A stretch of 32,233 nt of DNA from NCBI GenBank assembly GCA_030066335.1, contig JASJBV010000027.1, forward strand, positions 1 through 32,233, read 5' to 3'. The position numbers and the translations under genes are program-made. Position 1 is the first letter of the stretch, and each line of letters opens with the position of its first letter. Below, one piece after another: positions 18,968-29,290 of the stretch. The DNA comes from Gammaproteobacteria bacterium (GTDB lineage Bacteria; Pseudomonadota; Gammaproteobacteria; GCA-001735895). Below the pieces are notes generated by a model that was not told the origin of the DNA, did no database searches, and was given only the letters and a program-made list of their open reading frames with translations.

Positions 18968-20668
18968 TCAGGTGGTTTTCCAGTTGTAGATCGCCTCGAC
19001 CACGTTGCCGGCGTCCTGGTAATTCAGCGATTCGCATAAATCCCTGATCAACAGGATGCCGCGGCCGGCCAGACCGGTGTTGTCATCCGCCTTGAGGATG
19101 TCGTGGTTCAGATAATCGAAGCCCTTGCCGCTGTCCTCGATCCGGATCTTCATGCTGCGACTGTCCTCATTCTGTTCGACGTTCAGATAAAAACTGACAT
19201 GTCCGGTCTGCAGGTTATCCAGGCGCTGCTCACGCTCACTGAAATACTGGGCAAACCCGGAGGGATCCGATTTGAGCGCCGAATCCAGGCCCAACACGCC
19301 GTGGTCCAGTGCGTTGACATACAGCTCGGTTAATACCGTGAACAGCGACTGGCGTTCCTCTTCGATACCTTCCATTTCCATGACCTGGCCGATGATGATC
19401 GGTACCGGGTTGGTCTGGCGCAGACGATTGTCCTTCAGGGTCAGTGAATAGGCCCAGTCGCCATGAGTATCAAAATGATGGGCCTTGGGCTTGATATCGG
19501 TATGCGCCTCGAGCGGCGGGATCAAATCATCGGTACAGTTAATCTCGATCAGGGTGACATCATCGGCCAGTGAGCGGGCACCGCAGAACAGCTCGAGCTG
19601 GGTCAGGATATTGTCGAACACATCGACCGCGCCGGCGTGCTGGATCGCCTGCTCCAACCGCGCCTGGCCGAATTCCACATCATCTTCGGACCAGGCCTCG
19701 GTCAGCCCATCGCTGTACAGCACCAGCTTGTCGGCCTCGAACAGTGGGTAACTCTGGGCGATACTGCGGCTGTTGATATTATCCAGCACGCCGAGAGGTA
19801 CCGAGTTGGATTCGACATGATGCTTGATCTGGTTGGTGGCACCATCGAGGATCAACAGCGGCGGCATCCCCGCGTTGAAAACGGTTACCTGTTCCAGGTC
19901 ATGACTGACCCGGACCAGCAGGGTGCCGAGAAACATGCCGACCGGCAGGAACTGGCGTAGCTTTTTATTGATGCCGTTAAGGATATCTTCGGGTTCAAAA
20001 CCCTTCGCGGTCATTGCGCGAAACACCTCGGATACTGGCATCGCCCCGAGTGCGGCGGACAATCCATGGCCGGTGAAATCACCGAGCAGGAAATGCAGGT
20101 CACGCGATGGGCTGAACTCCGATAGGATCATGTCGCCGCTGAAGGTACTGGCAGGGCGGATGATGCTCTTGACCATCTGGTTGCGGATATTGCCTTTTTG
20201 GACCGCATTGATAAACACCTGCTCGGCAATTTCCTGTTCACGATGGATCAGGCTGTACATCCCGGCGACTTCGCGGTTGAGGTTGGCGATGCGCTGCATC
20301 GCCTGGATCTTGCTTTGCAGCAGGAAACGATCATAGGGCTTGACCAGGAAATCATCACCGCCGGCGTCGATACAGGCCTGCAGTGATTGTTCATCGGTCA
20401 TCGCGGTGAGAAAGATCACCGGGATAAAATTACGCCCGGCCATTTCCTTGATCTGGCGGGTAGCTTCATAGCCATCCATTTCCGGCATCATGACATCCAT
20501 GAACACGATGCTCGGCTGTTCCTGGCCGAACAGCTCGATCGCCTGTACCCCGTTCTCTGCCTCTATCGTCTGGTAATCGAGTTTTTTCAATAACGAACGC
20601 AGGATCAGACGATTGGTCATTTCATCATCGACGATCAGGGCTTTGGGCAGGATGGATTCTTGATTCAT
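18968..20668 (-). CDS. Response regulator with SpoIIE-type phosphatase and anti-sigma kinase domains (HsbR-like)
   Basis: The 566-residue protein has three parts. The receiver domain (1-125) has acidic pair D14-D15, phosphoacceptor D58 in 'FMDVMMPE' and K110. After a probable coiled-coil (about 115-155) comes a PPM/SpoIIE phosphatase domain with metal aspartates D179 (SGD) and D197 (GDFTGHG). The C-terminal HATPase_c domain of RsbW type (about 410-566) has N box 'ELYVNALDHG', 'EDSGKGFD' and 'GRGILLI'. This architecture matches HsbR of Pseudomonas and CrsR of Shewanella, which control an anti-anti-sigma protein by partner switching. No STAS-domain partner and no histidine kinase lie beside it here. 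It converges on the SQR-like gene and is divergent from recC. Confidence 0.9.
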   Translation of the reverse strand: MNQESILPKALIVDDEMTNRLILRSLLKKLDYQTIEAENGVQAIELFGQEQPSIVFMDVMMPEMDGYEATRQIKEMAGRNFIPVIFLTAMTDEQSLQACIDAGGDDFLVKPYDRFLLQSKIQAMQRIANLNREVAGMYSLIHREQEIAEQVFINAVQKGNIRNQMVKSIIRPASTFSGDMILSEFSPSRDLHFLLGDFTGHGLSAALGAMPVSEVFRAMTAKGFEPEDILNGINKKLRQFLPVGMFLGTLLVRVSHDLEQVTVFNAGMPPLLILDGATNQIKHHVESNSVPLGVLDNINSRSIAQSYPLFEADKLVLYSDGLTEAWSEDDVEFGQARLEQAIQHAGAVDVFDNILTQLELFCGARSLADDVTLIEINCTDDLIPPLEAHTDIKPKAHHFDTHGDWAYSLTLKDNRLRQTNPVPIIIGQVMEMEGIEEERQSLFTVLTELYVNALDHGVLGLDSALKSDPSGFAQYFSEREQRLDNLQTGHVSFYLNVEQNEDSRSMKIRIEDSGKGFDYLNHDILKADDNTGLAGRGILLIRDLCESLNYQDAGNVVEAIYNWKTT

Positions 20669-20713
20669 TGAGTGTTAACAGGCCCTGGGGTTTAGTGCAA
20701 CTTATGCCATTTT

Positions 20714-20741
20714 GTTGTAGTACAAATAGGCCTGTTTTCAA
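20714..20741 (-). promoter_or_regulatory. Candidate promoter of the HsbR-like gene
   Basis: On the minus strand TTGAAA (20736-20741) and TACAAC (20714-20719) are 16 bp apart, 46 bp upstream of the ATG. The -35 is good and the -10 moderate. Confidence 0.35.
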
Positions 20742-20768
20742 GCATAACCCGCAAAGCTTGCGTAGTTT

Positions 20769-20796
20769 TTGCCAGGCGCTACTGTTACAGTATTCC
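20769..20796 (+). promoter_or_regulatory. Candidate promoter of the recC operon
   Basis: TTGCCA (20769-20774) and TATTCC (20791-20796) are 16 bp apart, 43 bp before the recC ATG. Each differs from consensus at one or two positions. It is the best match in the 170-bp divergent gap. Confidence 0.35.
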
Positions 20797-20838
20797 TTCC
20801 GTTTTCGCACGCACCATTTCGAATATCAATAATCCCGC

Positions 20839-23800
20839 ATGCTGCATTTGCACCATAGTAACAAGCTCACCCAGTTAGTGGAAATCCTGCTCGACCAGAT
20901 GGGCAAGCAGCAACTGGGCGTGCTGGAGCCGGAGCAGATCCTGGTGCAGAATCCCGGCATCAAGCGCTGGCTGCAGCAACAGATCAGCCAACGCCATGCG
21001 CTGGCGGCCAACATCGAGTTTCCCCTGCCCTCGCGCTTCATCTGGGATATCTTTCTCGATCAGTTCGATGTCGAGCAGCTGTCGGCATACGATGACGAGG
21101 TATTGCGCTGGACCCTGATGCAGTTGCTGCATGAACACCGGGATGATCCCAAGCTCAAGCTGCTGGGTCCTTACCTGCAGCAGGATGAAGATGGGCTGGC
21201 GAGTTTTCAACTGGCGCAGAAACTGGCCGCCTTATTCAACCAGTACCTGGTATATCGGCCGTTGCTGATCGAGCAATGGCAACAGGGTCAGCCAGCGCAG
21301 GATGCGGTCGAGGCCTGGCAATCCCATCTATGGCGCTTACTACGTGCCCGCCAACCACAGGCGCATCGGGCCGAACTGATCCAGCGCCTGATCGCCGGTT
21401 TGCAGGCGGGACAGGCGGATAAGAACGGCCTGCCTCGACGCGTTTTCGTGTTTGCCATTTCCGCCATGTCTCCGCTGTACATGGATGTGCTGGCTGAACT
21501 GGGCCAGCAGATCGATGTCCATATCTTTATCCTCAATCCCTGCCAGCATTACTGGGGCGACCTGGAGGATAGAAAGCAACTGATCAGGCAGGGCGAGACC
21601 AGGGTCTCGGACAATGAGCTGTTGGCTTCGCTGGGTAAGCAGGGGCGCGACTATATCGATCAGTTTTATGAGCGCGACTATCCCTGTGCGGACACTATGG
21701 CGTTCGTCGAGATTGCCGGTGACAGCCTGCTCAATCGTATCCAGCGCCAGATCCTCAACCTGGAGCAGGACCAGCAGCAGCAGGATTTTTCCACTGACCG
21801 GTCGATCCAGATCACCAGCTGTTACAGCGAGTTGCGCGAACTGCAGGTGTTGCATGATCAATTGTTATCCCTGCTTGATCAGGATCCCAGCCTGCAGCCG
21901 CACGATATCGTGGTCATGTCGCCCGATATCAACACTCTGTCACCTTATATCGAGGCGGTATTCGGTGAACAACCGGAGCATAAGCGCATCCCTTTCAGTA
22001 TTTCGGATCAGGACGAGCTGGCTTCTTTCCCGTTGTTTCAGGCCATCGTCGACTGGATCGGATTAGCCAATAGCCGATTCACCGCCAGCGAATTACTGGC
22101 CTGGCTGGAACTGCCCGGTGTCCAGCGTGCTTATGAGCTGGACCAGGATGCATTGGAGATAATCCGTCACTGGATAACCAGCACTCATATCCACTGGGGT
22201 TATAACCAGCAGCACAAGCTTAAACTGGGGCTCGGTGATAATGAACAAAACACCTGGATCCAGGGCATCAACCAGTTGTTGACGGCTTACCTGTTACACG
22301 AGGATGTTGACATATTTGCCGGCCAGGTCGCGGCGGACAGCCTGGTCAGTAATGCAGAGCTGCATGCGCTGGGCAATCTGCATAAATTTATCGATGATTT
22401 ATTCCATTGGAGCGAACGCCTGGGCCAGCCGCTTAGCCTTCCGCAATGGCAGTTGCAGATTAATTATATGCTGGATAGATTTCTGCAGCTGGATGACGAT
22501 GAAGAATGGCTGGTAAAGACAATCCGCAACCAGTTCAGCAGCTGGCAGCAGCAGGGACTGCTGGGTGGCTTCAACGAGACCATCAGTGCCAGCCTGGTGC
22601 AGCATATGCTGACCAGGGCGATCACGGAATCGACGGCACAACATCATTATCTCAGTGGCGGCATCAACTTCTGCAACCTGATCCCGATGCGTACCCTGCC
22701 CTTTTCTGTGGTTTGCCTGATCGGGATGGGGGATGAGCATTTCCCCCGCGTCGAAGTGCCGATGCAGATGGACCTGATCGCCATGCACCCGCAAAAAGGT
22801 GACAGATCCAGGCGGGAGGATGATCGCTACATGTTCCTGCAATCCCTGATTTCGGCGCAGGATGTGTTCTACATCAGTTATGTAGGCAACAATAAAAAAG
22901 ATGATTCCGAGCTGGAACCCTCGGTCGTGGTCGCTGAATTGATTGATCATATCGAGCAGACTACCGGTCATATAATCCCGATCCGGCAAACATCATTACA
23001 GGCTTTCAGCAGCAACAATTATCATCATGGCAGTTACGCTGATCTGTGGCTACCGAATCCCGGTCATCAGCAACAGGCCTTCGATCAGGAGATACCCGCG
23101 ATCGCCAAAGAGAGTAATATCTCGTTGGATGAATTAATCGGATTTTACCGCAACCCGATCCGCTACTTCATGCTCAAGCGTCTGAATTTATCCTTGTATG
23201 ACAAGTCGGTGATGATCGATGATGATGAGCCGTTCACTCTGGACCCATTAAATCGTTATCGTATCTCGCATGCGATGTTGGATGACTTGTGGCAGGATCG
23301 GTTTATCAGCAAGGAAAAATACCTGAATCGTGGCAGCCTCGCTCAGCAGCATATCGGTATGCTGCAATTCAATGAGCTGGAGTCACGGATCGGGGAAATC
23401 CACCAGCAGATTAACGCCCATCCCGGATATGACGGCAGCATCATTTTCCAAAACAGTATCGACATTGAAACTCAACTGCTGGATGGCAGGATCCATAGCT
23501 ATGCGAGCAAGGGCCTGTTGCAGTTCACCCTGTCGCGACTTAACGGCCGCCAGGTTTTCAGCTGGTGGATACAGCACTGCTTTTTATGTGCTCTGGAAAA
23601 AATTGAATTCAGTGAATTTCTCCACCGAGACGGCAACGGTAAATTGAAAAAAATTGGTTTCGATTTGTTGCCAAAAGCGATTGCCCGACAACAGCTTGAG
23701 CAGCTGTTGGCAGGTTATAACCAGGGTAGCAATCGAATATGGCCGCTGTATCCCGACAGTGCTTTCGAATACGAAAAAATCCGCCAGCAGCAAGGTGAGG

Positions 23801-23985
23801 ATAAAGCCTGGTCGCGCCTGCAATCGCTGTGGAGCGGTGACAGTTTTGCCCGCTTCGCCGAGGCCGAGGATATCTATATCCAGACCAGTGGTAACAACGC
23901 CGGCTTGTTCAGCGACGAGTTTTTTCAACTGTCCTCAAGCTATATGCAACCCTTGTTACAGTCGATGGTGGAAACAGCATGGTAG
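20839..23985 (+). CDS. recC: Exodeoxyribonuclease V subunit gamma (RecC)
   Basis: RecC is the Chi-scanning, helicase-like but inactive subunit of RecBCD. At 1048 residues it is somewhat shorter than E. coli RecC (1122). The N-terminus 'LHHSNKLTQLVEILLDQM', followed by 'ILVQNPGIKRWLQQQIS' and 'ANIEFPLPSRFIWDIF', is strongly RecC-like. Further on, 'NLIPMRTLPFSVVCLIGMGD' and 'FPRVEVPMQMDLI' fit the conserved central part (all quoted in part). The stop overlaps the recB start by 7 bp (ATGGTAG), so the two are coupled. There is no ptr gene between recC and recB, unlike E. coli. The Shine-Dalgarno before the ATG is not evident. Confidence 0.96.
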   Translation: MLHLHHSNKLTQLVEILLDQMGKQQLGVLEPEQILVQNPGIKRWLQQQISQRHALAANIEFPLPSRFIWDIFLDQFDVEQLSAYDDEVLRWTLMQLLHEHRDDPKLKLLGPYLQQDEDGLASFQLAQKLAALFNQYLVYRPLLIEQWQQGQPAQDAVEAWQSHLWRLLRARQPQAHRAELIQRLIAGLQAGQADKNGLPRRVFVFAISAMSPLYMDVLAELGQQIDVHIFILNPCQHYWGDLEDRKQLIRQGETRVSDNELLASLGKQGRDYIDQFYERDYPCADTMAFVEIAGDSLLNRIQRQILNLEQDQQQQDFSTDRSIQITSCYSELRELQVLHDQLLSLLDQDPSLQPHDIVVMSPDINTLSPYIEAVFGEQPEHKRIPFSISDQDELASFPLFQAIVDWIGLANSRFTASELLAWLELPGVQRAYELDQDALEIIRHWITSTHIHWGYNQQHKLKLGLGDNEQNTWIQGINQLLTAYLLHEDVDIFAGQVAADSLVSNAELHALGNLHKFIDDLFHWSERLGQPLSLPQWQLQINYMLDRFLQLDDDEEWLVKTIRNQFSSWQQQGLLGGFNETISASLVQHMLTRAITESTAQHHYLSGGINFCNLIPMRTLPFSVVCLIGMGDEHFPRVEVPMQMDLIAMHPQKGDRSRREDDRYMFLQSLISAQDVFYISYVGNNKKDDSELEPSVVVAELIDHIEQTTGHIIPIRQTSLQAFSSNNYHHGSYADLWLPNPGHQQQAFDQEIPAIAKESNISLDELIGFYRNPIRYFMLKRLNLSLYDKSVMIDDDEPFTLDPLNRYRISHAMLDDLWQDRFISKEKYLNRGSLAQQHIGMLQFNELESRIGEIHQQINAHPGYDGSIIFQNSIDIETQLLDGRIHSYASKGLLQFTLSRLNGRQVFSWWIQHCFLCALEKIEFSEFLHRDGNGKLKKIGFDLLPKAIARQQLEQLLAGYNQGSNRIWPLYPDSAFEYEKIRQQQGEDKAWSRLQSLWSGDSFARFAEAEDIYIQTSGNNAGLFSDEFFQLSSSYMQPLLQSMVETAW

Positions 23986-26900
23986 TTGAGCAGGTCGATC
24001 TAAGGCAGCATCCTCTCAGCGGTATGTCGCTGATCGAAGCCAGTGCTGGCACGGGCAAAACCTATACCATCAGCCACCTCTACCTGCGTTGTTTGCTGGA
24101 GACGGATTACGAGGTCGAACAACTACTGGTGGTGACCTTTACCAATGCAGCAACCCAGGAGTTAAAGGGACGTATCCGCAAATTGATTCATCAGGTCTGG
24201 CAATATCTGGCAGATGAGGACATAGAAGATCATCGCTTTGACACCTTATTTGGCGAATACCGTGGACGCCCCGATGCTTTGTTCAAGCTGCAAAAAGCCC
24301 TGATCAATTTTGATGAGGCCGCCGTTTATTCGATCCATGGTTTTTGTCAACGTATCCTGAACCGCTACCCGGTCGAAACCAACTCCCTGATTGACCAGCA
24401 AATCATTGCCGATGAAAAGCAGTTGTTAGTGGATGCGGTACAGGACTACTGGCGCAAACACATCATCAACCGTGAAATTGATCGGCTGCAATGGATACTG
24501 CAAAGCTGGAAAAACCCGCAAGGGTTGCTGCAGGATATCCAGCCATTGCTCGGTTTCGAGCGTGATCTGCAACAGCTGTCACAACAGCTTGCGGGCCAGG
24601 CATTGCGTGCACAGCTACAGGATCTGTGGCAACAGCTCACGCAAGCCTGGCGGGAACATGACGAGTTGCAGGATATCCTGCTCAATAGCCCGGCCCTGAA
24701 TAAACAGCGAATCCAGAAAAATACGGTCAACCGTTTGTTTACCGAATTGACGGAGTTGTTCCAGCAACCACTGCCCTACGACCTGCCGGCGAAATGGGAA
24801 ATCATCACCGCCAACAAGCTAGCAGCCAGCGTGAAAAAAAATTGCAGCGATGAACGTCTGCTACACCGTTTTTTTACCTTAGCCGGTCAATTTGCCGATA
24901 TCCATCAGCAATGGCTGGAGCAGCTGCAAATCGAGTTTCTGATCGAGGCCGCGACCTACGTGCAGACAGCGCTCGACCGGGCCAAGAGCCAGGCCCAGAA
25001 TGTCTCGTTCAATGATTTAATTAAAAAAGTCGCGGCCGTGATCAATAACGATAATCCCTGGCTGATAGAGAAAATCAACCGCCAGTATCCACTGGCGATG
25101 GTCGATGAATTTCAGGATACCGATCAGCGTCAATACCAGATTTTCAAGACCTTGTACCAGGGGCGCGAGGACAGTGGCTTGATCATGATCGGAGATCCGA
25201 AACAGGCGATTTACAGTTTTCGTGGAGCCGATGTATTTACCTATCAACAGGCCAAACAGGCGACAGCGCGACAATACACCCTGGCCACCAACTATCGATC
25301 CAGTGCCAGCTATATCGATATGGTCAACGCGCTGTTCCAGCAGCAGGACGACGCCTTTGTGTTTCCGCGCCTGATCTCGTTTGAGCAGGCCACGGCCAGT
25401 GACCAGGTTGCCGGGCCATTGACCGAGGATGGAGAGGATGCGGCTCCGCTTGTTTGTTGGTTGCCCCCGGCAACTGACAAACCCCTGGCGAAAAACGAAG
25501 CCAGCCATTTTTTTGCCGCTGTTTGTGCCCAACAGATCAACGACTTGCTGCAGCGGGCGGAGCTGAAGATAGCGGGTGACCCGGTGCAGGCGCGCGACCT
25601 GGCGGTACTGGTGAAAACCGGGCGCCAGGCGCGTCTGGTCAAGCAATACCTGGCGGAACTGGGTATCAGCAGCGCGTTGGTGTTGCGGGATTCGGTGTTC
25701 GCCAGTGATCAGGCCCGGGAAATCAGCCTATTGCTGGAAGTCATCATTGAGCCGGCTAATATCCCTCGGCTGGCTGGACTGCTGAGCAGTGATTTATTCG
25801 GTTGGGATGCGGCGCAGATTTTCCAGCTGCAGCAGGATAACCAGCAACTGGTGGTGCTGCTCGAACAGATGAGAAGCTACCAACAGCTGTGGCAGGATAA
25901 GGGTGTGCTGTCGATGTTCTTTCGCCTGTTGTCCGAGCACCAGGTCGTGCAGAAAAATCTTGCTCATATCGAGGGTGAGCGGCGTGTGACCAACTGGTTG
26001 CATATCATGGAATTGCTGCAGCAACAGGCCGGTCAGCACGCCAGCCAAAGCCAGGCCCTGCACTGGTTGCAACTACAGCGTGAGCAGGCCGAGCTGCAAC
26101 AGGAAAACGATGAACATCAGCTGCGCCTGGAGAGTGACAGCGACCTGGTCAGGATCGTCACCATCCACAAGAGCAAGGGCCTGGAATATCCCATCGTGTT
26201 TCTGCCGTTCATGTGGGATGTGCCGGGTAATCGCAATCGGCCCAACAGCTACAGTTATCACGATGACCAGGGTTACAAACGGTTGATGGTTTATGATGAA
26301 ACACAGCGCCAACGCTGGCGTCAGGAAAACCTGGCCGAGCAGGTACGCCTGTTCTACGTGGCCATGACCCGTGCCAGGTATCGTTGTTACCTGGGCTGGG
26401 GCCATATCAGCGGTGCGGGCAGCTCCGCCATCGCCCATTGCCTGTATCCGCGGGCCGAGGATACGGATCGTTATCCCCTGGATCTGCAGGCAGCCGACAG
26501 GGATTCGTTACGCGCGCCCTTTGCACAGATCAATCGGCAGCAGCAGCTGGTGGACATAATCGAGCCTGAGCTGCAACCGCTGGTAAGCGCAGAAGCATCG
26601 AAACAGGAAACATCATCGCTATCGGCACTCGAGTTTAAGCGTCACATCGAACAGCAATGGCGAATCAGTTCATATAGCCAGATTGCCACCAGTGGTCACA
26701 GTGAACGTACCGATCGCCCCGACTATGATGCAGTGGTGGAGCTATCGGCAGCAACCGATAATATCGTGATGGCATCTGGGTATACCCGCTACTCCTTTGC
26801 TAAAGGGGCCAAAGCCGGAAGTTTTTTACATGATATTCTTGAGCACCAGGATTTTACCCGGTCTATAGATATCGAATTGATTCGACAAAAAAGCACCGAA

Positions 26901-27476
26901 TATGGTTTTGATGAAGCCTGGCTGGAATTGATCGCAGGCTGGATCGATGAGGTATTATGCTGTGATCTCGGTGGTTTCAGTTTGGCGGATATCGATACGA
27001 CAAGCCGAATCAGTGAGATGGAATTCTATCTATCGATCGGAGAACTTAGAGCGTCGCAACTCAACCAGCTCCTGCAAACCAACGATTATCTGCAGCCGCA
27101 TCAGCATTACAGCTTTGCCGATATTCGTGGTTTTCTAAAGGGCTTTATCGATCTGGTATTCGAACAGGATGGCCGCTATTTCATCGCCGATTACAAGAGT
27201 AATTACCTGGGATCCAGACCGGAGGATTACGATCAGGCGCGGTGCCGGGCGGCGATGTATGAACATCATTATCATCTGCAGTACCTGATCTACAGCCTGG
27301 CGTTACATCGATACCTGCAACAGCGATTGCCCGGTTATGATTATGCCCAGCATTTCGGCGGCGTTTATTACCTTTTCCTGCGTGGAATGCATGCAGATAA
27401 CAGCAATAACAATGGTATCTTTTTCCACCGTCCCGAACCCGAGCTCATCCGGCAGCTCGAGGATATGTTTGACTGA
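23979..27476 (+). CDS. recB: Exodeoxyribonuclease V subunit beta (RecB)
   Basis: RecB is the 3'-5' helicase and the nuclease of RecBCD. The 1165-residue protein (1180 in E. coli) has Walker A ASAGTGKT at 21-28, UvrD-type helicase motifs ('VDEFQDTDQRQY', 'GDPKQAIYSFRGAD', 'TIHKSKGLEYPIVF'), and a C-terminal nuclease domain. The nuclease residues are present: histidine in 'GSFLHDILEH', aspartate in 'GFIDLVFE', and D1071 and K1073 in 'ADYKSNYLG'. All catalytic residues therefore appear intact. It overlaps recC by 7 bp and shares one base with the recD ATG. Confidence 0.97.
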   Translation: MVVEQVDLRQHPLSGMSLIEASAGTGKTYTISHLYLRCLLETDYEVEQLLVVTFTNAATQELKGRIRKLIHQVWQYLADEDIEDHRFDTLFGEYRGRPDALFKLQKALINFDEAAVYSIHGFCQRILNRYPVETNSLIDQQIIADEKQLLVDAVQDYWRKHIINREIDRLQWILQSWKNPQGLLQDIQPLLGFERDLQQLSQQLAGQALRAQLQDLWQQLTQAWREHDELQDILLNSPALNKQRIQKNTVNRLFTELTELFQQPLPYDLPAKWEIITANKLAASVKKNCSDERLLHRFFTLAGQFADIHQQWLEQLQIEFLIEAATYVQTALDRAKSQAQNVSFNDLIKKVAAVINNDNPWLIEKINRQYPLAMVDEFQDTDQRQYQIFKTLYQGREDSGLIMIGDPKQAIYSFRGADVFTYQQAKQATARQYTLATNYRSSASYIDMVNALFQQQDDAFVFPRLISFEQATASDQVAGPLTEDGEDAAPLVCWLPPATDKPLAKNEASHFFAAVCAQQINDLLQRAELKIAGDPVQARDLAVLVKTGRQARLVKQYLAELGISSALVLRDSVFASDQAREISLLLEVIIEPANIPRLAGLLSSDLFGWDAAQIFQLQQDNQQLVVLLEQMRSYQQLWQDKGVLSMFFRLLSEHQVVQKNLAHIEGERRVTNWLHIMELLQQQAGQHASQSQALHWLQLQREQAELQQENDEHQLRLESDSDLVRIVTIHKSKGLEYPIVFLPFMWDVPGNRNRPNSYSYHDDQGYKRLMVYDETQRQRWRQENLAEQVRLFYVAMTRARYRCYLGWGHISGAGSSAIAHCLYPRAEDTDRYPLDLQAADRDSLRAPFAQINRQQQLVDIIEPELQPLVSAEASKQETSSLSALEFKRHIEQQWRISSYSQIATSGHSERTDRPDYDAVVELSAATDNIVMASGYTRYSFAKGAKAGSFLHDILEHQDFTRSIDIELIRQKSTEYGFDEAWLELIAGWIDEVLCCDLGGFSLADIDTTSRISEMEFYLSIGELRASQLNQLLQTNDYLQPHQHYSFADIRGFLKGFIDLVFEQDGRYFIADYKSNYLGSRPEDYDQARCRAAMYEHHYHLQYLIYSLALHRYLQQRLPGYDYAQHFGGVYYLFLRGMHADNSNNNGIFFHRPEPELIRQLEDMFD

Positions 27477-29290
27477 TGGCCGATCTGAATATCATCCGTC
27501 AGCATATCCTGAACAATGGCATCGACTATTGTCATTTTACTCTGGCCCAATATATCAATCGCAGCATACCCGAAGCCAGCGAGCTGTGCCTGTGGCTGGC
27601 GGTACTGGTCAACCTGGAAATAGACCAGGCGAATGTGTGCCTGGATATAGAGTCAGTCTCGGAAAAATCCGCGGCCTGGGGTTGGCGCGAGATACCCGGG
27701 CTGGAGCAACTGCAGAATGATATCGCTGACTGCCCGGTGATCGGCAGGCCAGGAGATGTGCGGCCACTGATTGCGGATAACGGCAAGCTTTATCTGCACC
27801 GCTATTTCCACTACGAGACGAGCATCAGCCAACATTTGTTAGCCAGGACCGGACAGCAACCGCTGCTGGTAGAGAGTCAGATCAAAAACATAGACTCGGT
27901 GTTTGCGGCTGAGCAGGGTGATCCTGAGGTCGATATGCAAAAGATTGCCGCCATCGTCTGCAGCCTGCATCCGTTGGTTATCATCTCTGGCGGCCCCGGT
28001 ACCGGTAAAACCTATACCGTTAGCAGGGTGCTGGCGATCTTGATCCAACAGCAACCGGACATCAAGATCCAGCTCGCGGCCCCGACCGGCAAGGCGGCAA
28101 TGAGACTGTCCCAATCGATCGTCAAACTACACCAGCGGTTGGGGCTGGACGATGCGATACAGCAGCGCATACCGCAACAGGCATTGACCCTGCATCGTTT
28201 GTTGGCGATCGATCGCTATCATCACCGGCCCAGGTATCACCAGGCCAATCCGCTGGATTGTGACCTGCTGGTCGTCGATGAAGCCTCGATGATCGATCAA
28301 CAGATGATGGCCATGCTGTGTAATGCATTGGCGCCGGATGCGCGATTAATTTTACTCGGTGACAAGGACCAGTTATCGTCGGTCGAGGCTGGTAGTGTAT
28401 TTGCCGATTTATGTGGCGGCCTGCAGTCTACCGGGTTTAATCAAGCGCAACGGTATTTGCTTGCACAGGCCTGGCAGTATGAGCTTAAGCTGAATCAATC
28501 AACCCATGCCCTCGCGGACCAACTGGTGGTACTGGATAAAAGTCATCGATTCGATGCATCATCCGCAATTGGTAAGCTGGCCAGCACCATCAATAGGGGG
28601 CAAAGTCATCAATGCCTGCAGATAATGGATAACCAGGACAACAATATCCAGTGGTTGCCAATGGAGGATCGTCGGTTAGCGGTTGCGCTCAAACAGCAGG
28701 CAGATAATGTCTATTGGCAAATGATGCAGGCCGCTGACATCGACCAGGCATTCGCCCTGTTTCATCGATACCAGATCCTCAGCGCGGTATGGTCGGGGCC
28801 GGCCGGTGTGCATAACATCAACACCATTATCGAGCAGCATTTAAAACTGAAGTCCGGCATTGACCAAAATCTGCAGTATTACCAGGGCAAGCCATTGATG
28901 GTGACGCGCAATGTCTATGAATACAATCTGTTCAACGGGGATATCGGTATTATCTGGCCGGACCAGGACGGGGAGTTGAAAATCTGGTTTGCAAGCGGTC
29001 ACGCCGAGTATCGTGTGCTGTCTCTATCCCAGCTTCCGCAACATGAAATAGCCTACGCAATGACCGTGCACAAATCCCAGGGTTCCGAATTCGAGCATGT
29101 GCTGATGGTGTTGCCGTTCGAGGATGTCGAGGTGTTAACCCGGGAACTGTTGTATACCGCGATCACCCGTGCCGCCAAATCGCTGGAAATCTGGGGTCAG
29201 GCAGATATCATCACCCGCACTGTCGAGCGTAAAACTCAACGGGTGTCGGGGCTGATGCAACGATTACAACTTACAGCCACCAGACCATGA
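27476..29290 (+). CDS. recD: Exodeoxyribonuclease V subunit alpha (RecD)
   Basis: RecD is the 5'-3' superfamily-1B helicase of RecBCD. The 604-residue protein (608 in E. coli) has an N-terminal RecB-contacting domain (about 1-120), Walker A GGPGTGKT at 172-179, Walker B 'LLVVDEASMID', 'LLGDKDQLSSVEAG', and the C-terminal motif 'AYAMTVHKSQGSEFEHVL' with 'LLYTAITRA'. Its ATG overlaps the recB TGA by one base, and its own TGA overlaps the next ATG (ATGA), so the whole run is translationally coupled. Confidence 0.97.
   Translation: MADLNIIRQHILNNGIDYCHFTLAQYINRSIPEASELCLWLAVLVNLEIDQANVCLDIESVSEKSAAWGWREIPGLEQLQNDIADCPVIGRPGDVRPLIADNGKLYLHRYFHYETSISQHLLARTGQQPLLVESQIKNIDSVFAAEQGDPEVDMQKIAAIVCSLHPLVIISGGPGTGKTYTVSRVLAILIQQQPDIKIQLAAPTGKAAMRLSQSIVKLHQRLGLDDAIQQRIPQQALTLHRLLAIDRYHHRPRYHQANPLDCDLLVVDEASMIDQQMMAMLCNALAPDARLILLGDKDQLSSVEAGSVFADLCGGLQSTGFNQAQRYLLAQAWQYELKLNQSTHALADQLVVLDKSHRFDASSAIGKLASTINRGQSHQCLQIMDNQDNNIQWLPMEDRRLAVALKQQADNVYWQMMQAADIDQAFALFHRYQILSAVWSGPAGVHNINTIIEQHLKLKSGIDQNLQYYQGKPLMVTRNVYEYNLFNGDIGIIWPDQDGELKIWFASGHAEYRVLSLSQLPQHEIAYAMTVHKSQGSEFEHVLMVLPFEDVEVLTRELLYTAITRAAKSLEIWGQADIITRTVERKTQRVSGLMQRLQLTATRP

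Noticed and set aside
20677-20736. Inverted repeat AACAGGCC / GGCCTGTT in the recC upstream gap
   Set aside because: Eight-base arms 44 bp apart are weak, and the right copy overlaps a candidate promoter element; no independent support.
23561-26553. E. coli-type Chi octamers (GCTGGTGG at 23561-23568 and 26546-26553; reverse orientation at 1292-1299 and 23400-23407)
   Set aside because: Four copies, two on each strand, are not far above the roughly one expected by chance in 32 kb, show no orientation bias, and the Chi sequence of this species is unknown.
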